DNA of 56,408 nucleotides from Hyphomicrobiales bacterium (GCA_947447895.1 CANFLM010000009.1:1-56408); one strand, 5' to 3'. Positions 1-11,496 are shown, counted from the first letter of the stretch. Notes: generated by a model not told the origin, from the sequence alone. Translations and numbers: made by a program.

Positions 1-1673
<1,673 letters not shown>

Positions 1674-1870
1674 TGCTCTGGACAGCTCCATCCGCGTACT
1701 TCAAACGAATTATTCCGTATCAACGAAAAAACAGGCCGCAACGAAAGCCGCTACGACCACTTCCCTTCATTGTTGCAGAACAAGACTCTTCATCGCCTTA
1801 TTCTGACATATAACACTTAATTCATCACTAAGGCCACTGGCCCCAATGACAAAATCGTGACAAATCAGGC

Positions 1871-3850
1871 TCAGGCCGTCGCCAAACCCTGATCGGAGCC
1901 TGCACCCGCCACCGTATTCAACCGGTCACGGTCAGCCTCCATGCCGTCCAAAGCGGACAATTGCAACTGCAGATCGCGAATCACAGCCAGATTTGATTCG
2001 CTGTCGTTCTCGGCCAGTGCCCGTTCGGCATCCATCAATTCTTTATGTAGTGTGATTGCACGGCGATGCAAGATCATCGCCTGTTTTAATGCACTATCAA
2101 TGTCAATTGACGGGAAATCATGGGCCAGACAGCGTCTGTCGCCGGGCCGCACAGCCAATTCGATCCGTATCAGGGCCTGTTCGAGGCCCGCACGCTGGAG
2201 ATGCTGGCGCAGCTGCTCGGCCGAATCCAGATCCTCCAGAGCCGCCAGATCGGCCAAAGCACGCGCCAGATCGGTGGAATCGGGGGAGGCAAAGTCCATA
2301 TTGGCCAATTCATCGGCGTAACGGCCCAGCAAATCGGGACGAGACGCCAGCACTGCCAGAATAAAGGCCTCGCGCGGCGAAATGCTGCGATGGGTCGAAA
2401 ACAGCGGGCTGCTGGTCAGGCTCTGGCTGGCACGGGCGGGTTCGCGCAGGTGAAACGGCGTGGCGCGCTGATTGCCGCCGGCCCGTCCCGTCCCGCGCCC
2501 GCCGAACGGGGCGGATTTTTGCGCCCGCGGATCACGGATCCAGTCGGTGCGCTGGCCCTGACTGGCCGACCGCCGCGCTCCCGAGGGCATCAGCTCGGCC
2601 ATCCGCTGGTCGATCTCGGCCTTGTAATGGCGGCGCAAATCCTCGTCCTTGAGGCTCGAGACAATGATCCGCACATCGCGCTCGAAAGCGGCGCGGCGCT
2701 CCGGCGTATCCAGCGTGTGCTTTTCCAGTTCGCGCGCCCACAAAAGATCGACCAGCGAGGTGGCGCGGTCCAGCACATCATCAATGGCCTTCTTGCCACC
2801 GGAACGGGCCAGATCATCGGGATCCTGCCCCTCGGGCAGTAGCGCGAAGCGCAGGGATTTGCCGGGCTTGAGATGCGGCAAAGCCGTGTCGATCGCCCGC
2901 CAGGCGGCGCGCCGGCCCGCCTTGTCACCGTCAAAGCACAGGATCGGCTCGTCGCACATGCGCCACAACAGGGCCAGCTGGTTCTCGGTCAGCGCCGTCC
3001 CAAGCGGGGCAACCGTTTCAGCAAAGCCGGTCACGCTCATGGCGATCACATCGACATAGCCTTCCACCGCAATCACCCGCCCCGTATCATGGGCCGCCTT
3101 GCGGGCATTGTGATGGTTGAACAGCACATCGCCCTTGTGGAACAACGGCGTATCGGGCGAATTGAGATATTTGGCCGGGGCATCCTTGTCCAGAGCACGA
3201 CCGCCAAAAGCAATCGGCCGCCCCCGGCTGTCGCAGATCGGAAACATCACGCGATTGCGGAAGCGGTCATAGGGGACCGGAATATCCTCGCCCGCAATCA
3301 GCAAGCCCGCCTCGATCATATCGGGCACGAGCACGCCTTTTCCGGTCAGAAAATGCTGCAGGGCATGGCGGTCGTTGGGGGCAAAGCCGATGCCAAAAGC
3401 GGCCCAGACCGTCCGGCCCATGCCGCGACCGTCGAGATAGGCGCGTGCCTGCGCACCGGCAGGGGCCATCAGCTGGGCCTGGAAGAACTCCTGCGCGAGG
3501 GCCATCACCTGGTGCAGGCCGGTGCGCTTGACCTCCTGTTCCTCGGCCTCGACGCTCATCTTGGGCAGGATCACGCCCGCATCGGCCGCCAGCCGCTCGA
3601 CGGCCTCGGGAAAGCTGACGCCTTCCGTTTCCATCAGAAACTTGAAAATATCGCCGTTTTTGCCCGAGGAAAAATCGTGAAAGAACCCTTTTTGGTCGTT
3701 CACAAAGAATGACGGGGACTTTTCGGCATTGAAGGGGGACAGCCCCTTCCATTCGCGCCCCACCTTGACCAGCTTGACCCGACGCCCGACCACCGCCGAC
3801 ACGGGCAGGCGGGCACGGATATCATCAAGAATGGAGGGTGGGTAACGCAT
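1871..3850 (-). CDS. dnaG: DNA primase DnaG with a degenerate zinc-ribbon motif
   Basis: Makes the RNA primers for replication. 659 residues. The order is an N-terminal zinc-ribbon-like region (about 30-65), the primase catalytic core, the TOPRIM fold (AVEGYVDVIAM near residue 265, FDGDKAGRRAA near 310) and a C-terminal DnaB-binding region. The zinc-ribbon area reads LSPFNAEKSPSFF and FFHDFSSGKNGD, so the Cys and His ligands of the canonical CPFH...CFGCG pattern are replaced by Ser, Asn and Asp. From family knowledge, alphaproteobacterial primases often lack these cysteines, so this is not decay. The TOPRIM acidic residues are intact. It lies between yqeY and rpoD on the same strand. The start at 3850 gives the family-typical MRYPPSILDDIRARLP opening. 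Confidence 0.97.
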   Translation of the reverse strand: MRYPPSILDDIRARLPVSAVVGRRVKLVKVGREWKGLSPFNAEKSPSFFVNDQKGFFHDFSSGKNGDIFKFLMETEGVSFPEAVERLAADAGVILPKMSVEAEEQEVKRTGLHQVMALAQEFFQAQLMAPAGAQARAYLDGRGMGRTVWAAFGIGFAPNDRHALQHFLTGKGVLVPDMIEAGLLIAGEDIPVPYDRFRNRVMFPICDSRGRPIAFGGRALDKDAPAKYLNSPDTPLFHKGDVLFNHHNARKAAHDTGRVIAVEGYVDVIAMSVTGFAETVAPLGTALTENQLALLWRMCDEPILCFDGDKAGRRAAWRAIDTALPHLKPGKSLRFALLPEGQDPDDLARSGGKKAIDDVLDRATSLVDLLWARELEKHTLDTPERRAAFERDVRIIVSSLKDEDLRRHYKAEIDQRMAELMPSGARRSASQGQRTDWIRDPRAQKSAPFGGRGTGRAGGNQRATPFHLREPARASQSLTSSPLFSTHRSISPREAFILAVLASRPDLLGRYADELANMDFASPDSTDLARALADLAALEDLDSAEQLRQHLQRAGLEQALIRIELAVRPGDRRCLAHDFPSIDIDSALKQAMILHRRAITLHKELMDAERALAENDSESNLAVIRDLQLQLSALDGMEADRDRLNTVAGAGSDQGLATA

Positions 3851-4034
3851 GGGCCATCATACCATTCTGTCACGCTTTTCGGTAGGGTTTTAGGAACAAA
3901 ACAGCTCGGATCGCCCCCGACCATGACCGTTTCTGTCACAGCAGAGGCCCCGGATCGCATATTCGGCGCGGATCGGCCCCTGCCCGCCCCTTGGACGGCC
4001 TGCCGGAACCGCGCTTATCCCCGTACTGCCAGCT

Positions 4035-4069
4035 TATCCCTGTGGACAAGCTGTGAATGGCTGTGGAAA
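4035..4069. promoter_or_regulatory. DnaA-box-like cluster between dnaG and yqeY
   Basis: The 284-bp gap upstream of dnaG contains TGTGGACAA (4041-4049, reverse complement TTGTCCACA, one mismatch from TTATCCACA), the overlapping TTATCCCTG (4035-4043), and TGTGGAAAG (4062-4070). Similar sequence lies at 4015. The match is by eye only; no replication role is shown. The gap may hold the dnaG promoter, and DnaA could in principle modulate it. Confidence 0.3.
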
Positions 4070-4134
4070 GACCGGCAACCAGACACAAGCCCCGGGAACC
4101 GGTCTTCCAAAGTCATATTCCTGCCTAGCATGCG

Positions 4135-4590
4135 TCAGGCAGACAGCTTGGTCTTGACGATGGCGCTGGCCTTGCCGAAATCCATCTGTCCGGCATGGGC
4201 CTGCTTCAGGGCCGCGACAACCTTGCCCATATCCTTGATGCCCGCCGCACCGGTCGAGGCAATGGCAGCGTCGATTGCGGCAGCCACGGCGGCCTCGTCC
4301 ATCTGCTGGGGCAAAAAGCCGGTGATCACGGCAATTTCACCGCGTTCCTGCTCGGCCAGATCCATGCGGCCGGCATCCTCGTAAATTTTCAGCGATTCCT
4401 GGCGCTGTTTGACCATTTTCTGCAGCAAAGCCAGAATATCGTCCTCGCCGATCTCCTTGCCGGTGCCGCGGGCTTCGATTTCGCGGTCTTTCAGGGATGA
4501 GGTGATCAGACGGATCGTCGACAGCCGCATCTTGTCGCCTGCCCGCATGGCGTCCTTGAGGGACGAGGAAAATTCATCACGCAGCGCCAT
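4135..4590 (-). CDS. GatB/YqeY domain protein
   Basis: A 151-residue helical protein of the YqeY family, related to the C-terminal tRNA-binding domain of GatB, a subunit of the tRNA-dependent amidotransferase. Its exact role is not established. The N-terminal MALRDEFSSSLKDAMRAGDK, the central LQKMVKQRQES and the C-terminal MGKVVAALK and KASAIVKTKL are characteristic, and the length matches the family. An AGGAAGG ribosome site precedes the ATG by 8 bases. The gene heads the yqeY-dnaG-rpoD set and is divergent from carA, an arrangement common in alphaproteobacteria. Confidence 0.92.
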   Translation of the reverse strand: MALRDEFSSSLKDAMRAGDKMRLSTIRLITSSLKDREIEARGTGKEIGEDDILALLQKMVKQRQESLKIYEDAGRMDLAEQERGEIAVITGFLPQQMDEAAVAAAIDAAIASTGAAGIKDMGKVVAALKQAHAGQMDFGKASAIVKTKLSA

Positions 4591-4678
4591 TGTTTCAAGC
4601 CTTCCTGTTTGCTCCCGCCCGGCACCCGATCAGGATGGAGTGGAAAATAAATGTTATTACAGGGCCAATCCGTCGCCG

Positions 4679-4724
4679 GTTGTTCACAACAGTGATTGAC
4701 CTTGGCGTGGTCTGCGCCTAATTT
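4679..4724 (+). promoter_or_regulatory. Predicted sigma-70 promoter of carA with an adjacent small palindrome
   Basis: TTGACC at 4696-4701 and TAATTT at 4719-4724 are separated by 17 bases, a good -35/-10 pair about 95 bp before the carA ATG. Immediately upstream is GTTGTTCACAAC (4679-4690), a 5-2-5 inverted repeat that could bind a regulator. It also resembles a DnaA box on one strand. Prediction from sequence only. Confidence 0.45.
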
Positions 4725-4817
4725 CCGGCGATATCAACAGATTCAGAGTGACACGCCACCCTTCGCGATGCGCTAACCACGTCGCAAGCGGGCTGTGCTG
4801 GCAGATTTAGGACGAAA

Positions 4818-6047
4818 ATGGCTCCGCTTCAAGATCAAGCTTCCAAAGATCAAGCCTCCAGAAATCAAGCCATCTTGTCGGGTTGGGAAGAACCGCGCGC
4901 CACAGCCTTGCTTGTGCTGGCCAATGGCATGGTGTTCGAGGGCATCGGCATCGGCGCGACCGGCGATGCGACCGGCGAGGTCTGCTTCAACACCGCAATG
5001 ACCGGCTATCAGGAAATTCTGACCGACCCGTCCTATGCCGGACAAATCATCACCTTCACCTTCCCGCATATCGGCAATGTCGGCACCAATGACGAGGATA
5101 TCGAGACCGTCAATATGGCCTCGGCCTCCGGTGTCCGCGGCGTCATTGTGCATGCCGATGTCACAACCCCCTCCAACTGGCGTGCGGCCAGACATCTCGA
5201 TGCCTGGCTGAAAGCCCGCGGCATTGTTGGCCTTGCAGGCATCGACACCCGTGCCCTGACCGCGCTGATCCGCGAGCATGGCATGCCGAATGCCGTCATC
5301 AGCCACCAGCCCGATGGCACGTTCGACCTGGCCGGGTTGAAAAAGCAGGCCAAGGACATGCCGAGCATGGACGGGCTTGATCTGGTGCCTTTCGTCACCT
5401 CGGCGCAACGCTTCTCCTGGGATGAAACCAGCTGGACCCTCGGCAAGGGCTATGGCCAGCGCGAGATCGAGAACTGCCACATCGTGGCGATCGACTACGG
5501 CGTCAAGCGCAACATCCTGCGGTTGCTGGCCGATCGTGGCTGCAAAGTGACCGTTGTGCCTGCCAATACTCCGGCCGAAGACATTCTGGCCCTCAAGCCC
5601 GATGGCGTGTTCCTGTCCAATGGCCCCGGCGACCCCGCCGCCACCGGTGTCTATGCCGTGCCGGTCATTCAAGCCCTGCTGGACAAGCATATCCCGACCT
5701 TCGGGATCTGTCTGGGTCACCAGATGATGGCACTGGCTGTGGGTGCCACCACGATGAAGATGCATCAGGGCCACCACGGCGCCAATCATCCCGTCAAGGA
5801 CTTCACCACCAACAAGGTGGAAATCGTCTCGATGAACCATGGCTTTGCGGTGGACCGCGACACCCTGCCACCCCATACCAAAGAGACGCATGTCTCGCTG
5901 TTCGACGGCTCCAATTGCGGCATTGCCCTGACCGACCGTCCGGCCTTCTCGGTCCAGCACCATCCCGAAGCCTCACCCGGTCCGCAAGACAGCCACTACC
6001 TGTTCGACCGGTTCTTCGACATGGTAATGGCTCACAAAGCGGCCTGA
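4818..6047 (+). CDS. carA: Carbamoyl-phosphate synthase small (glutaminase) subunit CarA
   Basis: Hydrolyses glutamine and channels ammonia to CarB for carbamoyl phosphate, the precursor of arginine and pyrimidines. 409 residues. An N-terminal CPSase small-chain domain (about 35-170) is followed by a class I glutamine amidotransferase domain with LSNGPGDP, the nucleophile Cys298 in GICLGHQMM, and His382/Glu384 in HHPEASPGP. The first 20 residues are an unusual low-complexity DQASKDQASRNQ segment from a short tandem repeat, absent from the core fold, so the real start could be slightly downstream. carB lies 2.1 kb further on with three genes in between. Confidence 0.97.
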   Translation: MAPLQDQASKDQASRNQAILSGWEEPRATALLVLANGMVFEGIGIGATGDATGEVCFNTAMTGYQEILTDPSYAGQIITFTFPHIGNVGTNDEDIETVNMASASGVRGVIVHADVTTPSNWRAARHLDAWLKARGIVGLAGIDTRALTALIREHGMPNAVISHQPDGTFDLAGLKKQAKDMPSMDGLDLVPFVTSAQRFSWDETSWTLGKGYGQREIENCHIVAIDYGVKRNILRLLADRGCKVTVVPANTPAEDILALKPDGVFLSNGPGDPAATGVYAVPVIQALLDKHIPTFGICLGHQMMALAVGATTMKMHQGHHGANHPVKDFTTNKVEIVSMNHGFAVDRDTLPPHTKETHVSLFDGSNCGIALTDRPAFSVQHHPEASPGPQDSHYLFDRFFDMVMAHKAA

Positions 6048-6155
6048 ATCAGCAGTTGTCACTGCTGTTTACATGAAACCATTGACCTTGGGGGGCTTGC
6101 TGTGTTTGCCTATGCTTCAGGCATGACAAACACAGTGCCCAACAAGGACCATTTG

Positions 6156-6542
6156 ATGACGGAAATCATCCAAACGACACCACCCCGTCAGGGACTTTAT
6201 GGAGCCGCAGGCTCAGGGGCGAAGCTGGCCTGCGTCCTCGTCCTTTTGACGGTTACGGCCAGTCACGCGGCTCCGAAAAACGATCCGATCAAACGCGGTG
6301 AAATGCTGGCCAAGGAGAATTGCTCCTCCTGTCATGCCATCGGGCTCAAGGGCGAAAGTCCCAATCCGAAATCGCCACCCTTCCGCACCTTGTCACAACG
6401 CTACCAGCTCGAAGCCTTGGAAGAAGCGCTGGGTGAAGGCATCACCATGGGCCATGGCGAAGCCAATATGCCGCATTTCATTTTCGAGCCCGATGATATC
6501 GGCGACCTGATCAGCTATCTCAAAAAAATAAATCGCAAATAA
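6156..6542 (+). CDS. Small secreted or membrane-anchored c-type cytochrome
   Basis: Single-haem cytochrome c, 128 residues from ATG 6156. An AAGGA ribosome site 7 bases upstream supports this start over upstream start codons at 6102 (GTG) and 6123. A hydrophobic segment at residues 22-38 ending in ASHAA is either a cleavable signal or an anchor. The haem site CSSCH is at 56-60 and the likely axial Met105 lies in ANMPHF. The C-terminal half is the usual class I fold (DDIGDLISYLKKI). The electron partner is unknown. It sits 108 bp after carA, possibly with its own promoter, and is followed by an AT-rich 55-bp gap before the methyltransferase. Confidence 0.88.
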   Translation: MTEIIQTTPPRQGLYGAAGSGAKLACVLVLLTVTASHAAPKNDPIKRGEMLAKENCSSCHAIGLKGESPNPKSPPFRTLSQRYQLEALEEALGEGITMGHGEANMPHFIFEPDDIGDLISYLKKINRK

Positions 6543-6625
6543 AAGACTAATAAGTAACGATAAAATAAATAAAATATCTAAATCCCGTAAAGTAAATGCG
6601 TATCGTCTTGGGGGAGAAAAACGCA

Positions 6626-7321
6626 TTGAACTGGCTTGATTTCTGGAATGGCAACCACAGCATCTATGTGAGCGAAACCCACCGCCTGCGCCACCACGAG
6701 CGCATCGGAGAGGATATTGTCAAACGGCTTTTGCCCGAAACCGGGATCGTGATCGATTATGGTTGCGGCGAAGCTCTGTCGGCGCAGCTTTTAGCCCGCC
6801 ATTGCGGCAGACTGATCCTGAGCGATGGAGCGCCCAGTGTGCGCGACAAATTGAGCGACCTCCATCAGGGCGCCCCCAATATTTCCGTCCTGGCTCCCGA
6901 CGAGGTGCTGGACCTTGATGAAGGCAGCGTCGATTGCATCATCATCAATTCGGTCCTGCAATATCTGGCGCCCGAAGATACCCAAGCCCTGCTGCAAGAT
7001 CTCACGCCTTTGCTGGCCGATCATGGCCGAATCATCATCGGCGACATCATCCCGCCGGATCACACCATGCTGGCCGATGCGGGAGCCTTGCTGCATTTTG
7101 CCTGGCAGGAACAATTCATGACCGACGCGATGATCGGATTGATGCGGACATTTCTGTCCGATTACCGCAAGATCCGTGCGACCTATGGCCTGACCTGCTA
7201 TTCAGCCCATGAAATGGAAACAATGGGCGCAAATCTGGGCCTTAAAACGCAGCGAACCGCCCTCAATATCGGTCATGACCAGGGGCGTATGACCTTCGAA
7301 ATGCAAAAGAGTGCAGCCTGA
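6626..7321 (+). CDS. SAM-dependent class I methyltransferase, substrate unknown
   Basis: Rossmann-fold methyltransferase of the Methyltransf_11/25 type, about 231 residues. Motif I is IDYGCGEALSAQ, followed by an acidic LILSDGAP (motif II) and IIINSVLQYL (motif IV region). No additional domain reveals a substrate. I favour a TTG start at 6626 because GGGGGAG lies 8 bases before it and the protein then begins MNWLDFWNGNHSIYV; an in-frame ATG at 6596 has only a weak ribosome site. The upstream gap is very AT-rich (6541-6600). It lies between a cytochrome c and a convergent GtrA-like gene, inside the carA-carB interval, which suggests cell-envelope or glycan chemistry but does not prove it. Confidence 0.85.
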   Translation: MNWLDFWNGNHSIYVSETHRLRHHERIGEDIVKRLLPETGIVIDYGCGEALSAQLLARHCGRLILSDGAPSVRDKLSDLHQGAPNISVLAPDEVLDLDEGSVDCIIINSVLQYLAPEDTQALLQDLTPLLADHGRIIIGDIIPPDHTMLADAGALLHFAWQEQFMTDAMIGLMRTFLSDYRKIRATYGLTCYSAHEMETMGANLGLKTQRTALNIGHDQGRMTFEMQKSAA

Positions 7322-7336
7322 ACGGGCAAAGCGGAT

Positions 7337-7729
7337 CTATTGATCGGCGGCAACGCCGAAGGTCCAGAGGCGGTTGGCGGTAAAGCTCCACACCATCACA
7401 AGCGTGGTGCAGAAAAGCTGCACCAGCAGGTAGTGGAAGCCCAGCACCTCATGCAGAAAATGCATGGTCACACCTGTCACAACGAAACCCACGCCCGCAA
7501 CTGCGGCAAACCGCCATGTGGCTTCGGCATGCGGACGCAAACTGTGGAAGGCATAACGGCGGTTCAACTGATAGGACAGCACACCGCCGACCAGATAGCC
7601 GGTGAGCGTGGCTGGCACTTCGTCCATCAGATCTGTCTCGACCAGACCAATCAACAAACCGTAATGCACGCATGTGACAATCACGCCAATCACGACAAAG
7701 CTGCTGAACTGTTTAGCTACGCTGGACAT
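7337..7729 (-). CDS. GtrA-like four-helix membrane protein
   Basis: Member of the GtrA family, small inner-membrane proteins linked to flipping or transfer of lipid-linked sugars. About 130 residues from the ATG at 7729, the usual family length, with four hydrophobic helices (FVVIGVIVTCVHYGLL, LTGYLVGGVLSYQLNRR, FAAVAGVGFVVTGVTM, LVQLFCTTLVMVWSF). The conserved NRRYAF and NRLWTF motifs are present. The frame stays open upstream to 7873, but that extension is not family-like and GGAAG precedes the ATG at 7729. It converges on the methyltransferase, with 15 bp between the stops. Confidence 0.85.
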   Translation of the reverse strand: MSSVAKQFSSFVVIGVIVTCVHYGLLIGLVETDLMDEVPATLTGYLVGGVLSYQLNRRYAFHSLRPHAEATWRFAAVAGVGFVVTGVTMHFLHEVLGFHYLLVQLFCTTLVMVWSFTANRLWTFGVAADQ

Positions 7730-8131
7730 CAGGGGACTTCCGAAAGACTTTCGCGCCGGATCCGCGCCAAAGTTGAGACGAGGTGAGCCATAACGATTTA
7801 TGGGGATGAAGTCATCTTTTTCCACAAGCTCTGCCCCCCGCAAAAGCGCGAACATGCTAGTATCAGATTGCATGGCTCTTCCCTCAGATGCGAAATTCGT
7901 CTAGAAGCGCACGACTTTCGGGCGAAACAGTCTCGCCGGATGAGTCATGCCAGATTGTCAGACGGGACCAGGTCCGAAACTCCGGTTTTGGCCAGAGCTC
8001 TCTGCAAGCCTGTCTATTGCCGCAACCGGACCTGTCGCAACAGGCCGGCCAAAGCAGGCCGATGGTGAAGGCCATAAACCACCTGAAGCCGGCCATCGTG
8101 CGCCGGATGTGATGAATGACAAGGGGCCGCT
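7730..8131. other. Divergent intergenic region between the GtrA-like gene and carB, with a hairpin
   Basis: About 400 bp without a convincing gene. It must hold the promoters for the GtrA-like gene (minus) and carB (plus). A hairpin at 8026-8048 (CCGGACCTGT, loop CGCA, ACAGGCCGG) lies about 80 bases before the carB start and has no T-run, so it is not a simple terminator. The frame of the GtrA-like gene remains open to 7873 without clear homology. Confidence 0.4.
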
Positions 8132-11100
8132 ATGCCGAAACGGACAGATATTTCCTCCATCCTGATCATCGGTGCGGGCCCTATTGTCATCGGGCAGGCC
8201 TGCGAGTTCGACTATTCCGGCACCCAGGCGGTCAAGGCGCTGAAGGAGGAAGGCTACCGGATCATTCTGGTCAATTCCAACCCCGCCACCATCATGACCG
8301 ATCCGGACATGGCCGACCGCACCTACATCGAACCGATCACTCCGGAAATTGTCGCTAAAATCATCGAAAAAGAGCGCCCCGATGCGCTGTTGCCGACTAT
8401 GGGCGGGCAAACCGCACTCAATTGCGCCCTGTCGCTCAAGAAAATGGGCGTTTTGGAAAAATACAATGTCGAGATGATCGGCGCGACAGCCGAAGCCATC
8501 GATAAGGCCGAAGACCGCGAATTGTTCCGCAATGCCATGACCAAGATCGGTCTGGAAACCCCGCGCTCCCATCACATCAAGACACTGGCCGGCGCGCTGG
8601 AAGCCCTCAAGGATATCGGCCTGCCCGCCATCATCCGCCCCTCGTTCACCATGGGCGGCACCGGCGGCGGCATTGCCTATAACAAGGAAGAATTCATCGA
8701 CATCGTCGAACGCGGCATCGATGCGTCCCCCACCAGCGAAGTGCTGATCGAAGAAAGTGTGCTGGGATGGAAAGAATACGAGATGGAGGTTGTGCGCGAC
8801 AAGGCCGACAACTGCATCATCGTCTGCTCGATCGAAAACATCGACCCGATGGGCGTGCATACCGGCGATTCGATCACGGTGGCCCCCGCTTTGACCCTGA
8901 CCGACAAAGAATACCAGATCATGCGCGATGCCTCGCTGGCGGTGCTGCGCGAGATCGGCGTGGAAACCGGCGGCTCGAATGTGCAGTTTGCCGTCGATCC
9001 GGCCACCGGCCGCATGATCGTCATCGAAATGAACCCGCGCGTGTCGCGCTCCTCGGCTCTGGCCTCCAAGGCCACCGGCTTTCCGATTGCCAAGGTCGCG
9101 GCCAAGCTGGCGGTCGGTTACACGCTGGACGAAATCGACAACGACATTACCGGCGGGGCGACGCCTGCCTCGTTCGAGCCGACAATCGATTATGTCGTCA
9201 CCAAAATCCCGCGCTTTGCCTTTGAAAAATTCCCCGGCGCGGAAAACACCCTGACCACCGCGATGAAATCGGTTGGCGAAGCGATGGCGATTGGCCGGAC
9301 CTTGCAGGAATCCCTGCAAAAGGCCCTTCGTTCGCTTGAAACGGGGCTGACGGGTCTGGATGAAATCGAGATCGAAGGCCTGGGCCTTGGTGATGACCGC
9401 AATGCCATCAAGGCCGCGCTCGGTACACCGACGCCCGACCGCCTGCTCAAGGTTGTCCAGGCCTTGCGTCTGGGCTTCTCGATCGAGGAAGTGCACGAAA
9501 GCTGCAAGATCGACCCGTGGTTCCTTGAACAGCTGCAGGGCATTGTCGATATGGAAGCCAAGGTGCGGGCCCATGGCCTGCCTACCACTGCCGCCAATTT
9601 CCGCCAGCTCAAGAGCATGGGCTTTGCCGATGCCCGCTTGGCGATGTTGACCGGCTTGACCGAGGCTGACGTGTCGCAACGCCGCCGCGCGCTTGATGTG
9701 CGGCCCGTGTTCAAGCGCATTGATACCTGCGCGGCAGAATTCGCCTCGCCCACCGCCTATATGTATTCGACCTATGCAGCCCCCTTCCAGGGCGTACCGG
9801 CTGACGAGGCCCATCCGTCCGACCGCAAGAAAGTCGTGATTCTCGGCGGCGGTCCGAACCGGATCGGCCAGGGCATCGAATTCGACTATTGCTGCTGCCA
9901 TGCCTGCTTTGCCCTGACCGAAGCCGGCTATGAAACCATCATGATCAACTGCAATCCCGAAACCGTCTCGACCGATTACGACACTTCGGACAGGCTCTAT
10001 TTCGAGCCGCTGACGGCCGAGGACGTGCTTGAAATCCTGACCAAGGAACAGGAGAACGGCACGCTGGTCGGCGTCATCGTGCAATTCGGCGGGCAGACCC
10101 CGCTGAAACTGGCCAAGGCGCTGGAAGCCGCAGGCATTCCGATCCTCGGCACCTCGCCCGATGCGATCGATCTGGCCGAAGACCGCGACCGTTTCAAGCG
10201 CCTGCTCGACAAGCTCGGCTTGCGCCAGCCCGAAAACGGCATTGCCTATTCGGTTGAACAAAGCCGCCTGGTGATTGCGGAGCTTGGTCTGCCGCTGGTA
10301 GTACGTCCCTCCTATGTGCTGGGCGGCCGCGCCATGGAAATCATCCATGACGAGGCGACCTTCGACCGCTACCTGCTCGGCACCCTGCCCGAACTGGTGC
10401 CGAACGAGATCAAGGCCCGTTACCCCAACGACAAGACCGGCCAGATCAACACGGTGCTCGGTAAAAATCCGTTGCTGTTTGACCGCTATCTGACCGATGC
10501 CACCGAAATCGACGTGGATTGCCTGTGCGACGGCAAGGATGTGTTTATCGCCGGCATCATGGAACATATCGAGGAAGCGGGCATCCATTCGGGCGACAGC
10601 GCCTGTTCGCTGCCACCCCATTCGCTGGCTCCCGAGATGATTGCCGAACTGGAACGCCAGACCAAGGCCATGGCGCTGGCGCTGGAAGTCGGCGGTTTGA
10701 TGAATGTGCAATTTGCCATCAAGGACGGCAAGATCTTCGTGCTGGAAGTCAATCCGCGGGCCTCGCGCACCGTGCCGTTTGTCGCGAAAGTCATCGGTAC
10801 GCCGGTCGCCAAAGTGGCAGCCCGCATCATGGCCGGCGAAGATCTCGCCTCCTTCAACCTCAAGCCCCATACGCTCGAGCATATCGCTGTGAAAGAAGCG
10901 GTGTTCCCGTTTGCCCGTTTCCCGGGCGTCGATGTGTTGCTTGGCCCCGAAATGCGTTCGACCGGCGAAGTGATGGGACTGGACCATTCTTTCGGCACGG
11001 CCTTTGCCAAAAGCCAGTTGGGATCGGGAACCCATGTGCCGAAATCCGGACGCGTGTTCGTATCGATGCGCGAGCAGGACAAGGCACGGATCCTGCCAAG

Positions 11101-11440
11101 CATCCAGACACTGGCCGAATTGGGCTTTACCATTGTCGCCACCAGCGGCACCCAACGCTATCTGGCCGAACACGGCGTCAAGGCCGAAAAAATCAACAAG
11201 GTGCTGGAAGGCCGTCCGCATGTGGTCGATGCCATCAAGAACGGCGGCATCCAACTTGTGTTCAATACCACCGAGGGCAAACAGGCTCTATCAGACTCAC
11301 GCTCGCTGCGTCGGGCAGCCCTCTTGCATAAAGTGCCCTATTACACCACTTTAGCAGGGTCTGTGGCGGCGACCCAAGGCATCAAGGCCTATCTGGCCGG
11401 CGATCTCGAGGTCTGCGCATTACAGGATTACTTTCACTAA
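8132..11440 (+). CDS. carB: Carbamoyl-phosphate synthase large subunit CarB
   Basis: Makes carbamoyl phosphate from bicarbonate, ammonia and two ATP. 1102 residues, slightly longer than the E. coli protein (1073). The two homologous halves are visible: the first begins [21 protein letters not shown] and the second [19 protein letters not shown]. Each has an ATP-grasp domain ([28 protein letters not shown]). An oligomerisation region separates them. The C-terminal MGS-like regulatory domain (from about residue 960, [10 protein letters not shown]) carries [12 protein letters not shown] and would sense UMP or ornithine. The start is fixed by [17 protein letters not shown] and an AAGGGG ribosome site. 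greA follows after about 215 bp. Confidence 0.98.
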   Translation: MPKRTDISSILIIGAGPIVIGQACEFDYSGTQAVKALKEEGYRIILVNSNPATIMTDPDMADRTYIEPITPEIVAKIIEKERPDALLPTMGGQTALNCALSLKKMGVLEKYNVEMIGATAEAIDKAEDRELFRNAMTKIGLETPRSHHIKTLAGALEALKDIGLPAIIRPSFTMGGTGGGIAYNKEEFIDIVERGIDASPTSEVLIEESVLGWKEYEMEVVRDKADNCIIVCSIENIDPMGVHTGDSITVAPALTLTDKEYQIMRDASLAVLREIGVETGGSNVQFAVDPATGRMIVIEMNPRVSRSSALASKATGFPIAKVAAKLAVGYTLDEIDNDITGGATPASFEPTIDYVVTKIPRFAFEKFPGAENTLTTAMKSVGEAMAIGRTLQESLQKALRSLETGLTGLDEIEIEGLGLGDDRNAIKAALGTPTPDRLLKVVQALRLGFSIEEVHESCKIDPWFLEQLQGIVDMEAKVRAHGLPTTAANFRQLKSMGFADARLAMLTGLTEADVSQRRRALDVRPVFKRIDTCAAEFASPTAYMYSTYAAPFQGVPADEAHPSDRKKVVILGGGPNRIGQGIEFDYCCCHACFALTEAGYETIMINCNPETVSTDYDTSDRLYFEPLTAEDVLEILTKEQENGTLVGVIVQFGGQTPLKLAKALEAAGIPILGTSPDAIDLAEDRDRFKRLLDKLGLRQPENGIAYSVEQSRLVIAELGLPLVVRPSYVLGGRAMEIIHDEATFDRYLLGTLPELVPNEIKARYPNDKTGQINTVLGKNPLLFDRYLTDATEIDVDCLCDGKDVFIAGIMEHIEEAGIHSGDSACSLPPHSLAPEMIAELERQTKAMALALEVGGLMNVQFAIKDGKIFVLEVNPRASRTVPFVAKVIGTPVAKVAARIMAGEDLASFNLKPHTLEHIAVKEAVFPFARFPGVDVLLGPEMRSTGEVMGLDHSFGTAFAKSQLGSGTHVPKSGRVFVSMREQDKARILPSIQTLAELGFTIVATSGTQRYLAEHGVKAEKINKVLEGRPHVVDAIKNGGIQLVFNTTEGKQALSDSRSLRRAALLHKVPYYTTLAGSVAATQGIKAYLAGDLEVCALQDYFH

Positions 11441-11496
11441 GCCCGACGTCCGGATGGAATAGCGGGTTGGAATGGCCGAAAAGTCGGTTGACGGAA

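Noticed and set aside
3666-3760. DnaG as a decayed gene because the zinc-finger cysteines are missing
   Set aside because: The frame is complete, the TOPRIM residues are intact, and the same ligand loss is common in alphaproteobacterial primases.
7730-7873. A 48-residue N-terminal extension of the GtrA-like protein
   Set aside because: It has no family resemblance and would place a charged segment before the first helix; the ATG at 7729 gives the standard length and has a ribosome-like site.
7958-11254. A 1098-codon open frame antisense to carB, and similar long frames antisense to uvrB and rpoD
   Set aside because: These mirror the codon pattern of the real genes at high GC. Their translations are rich in His, Gln, Arg and Asp, with no family motif, and the sense proteins are unmistakable.
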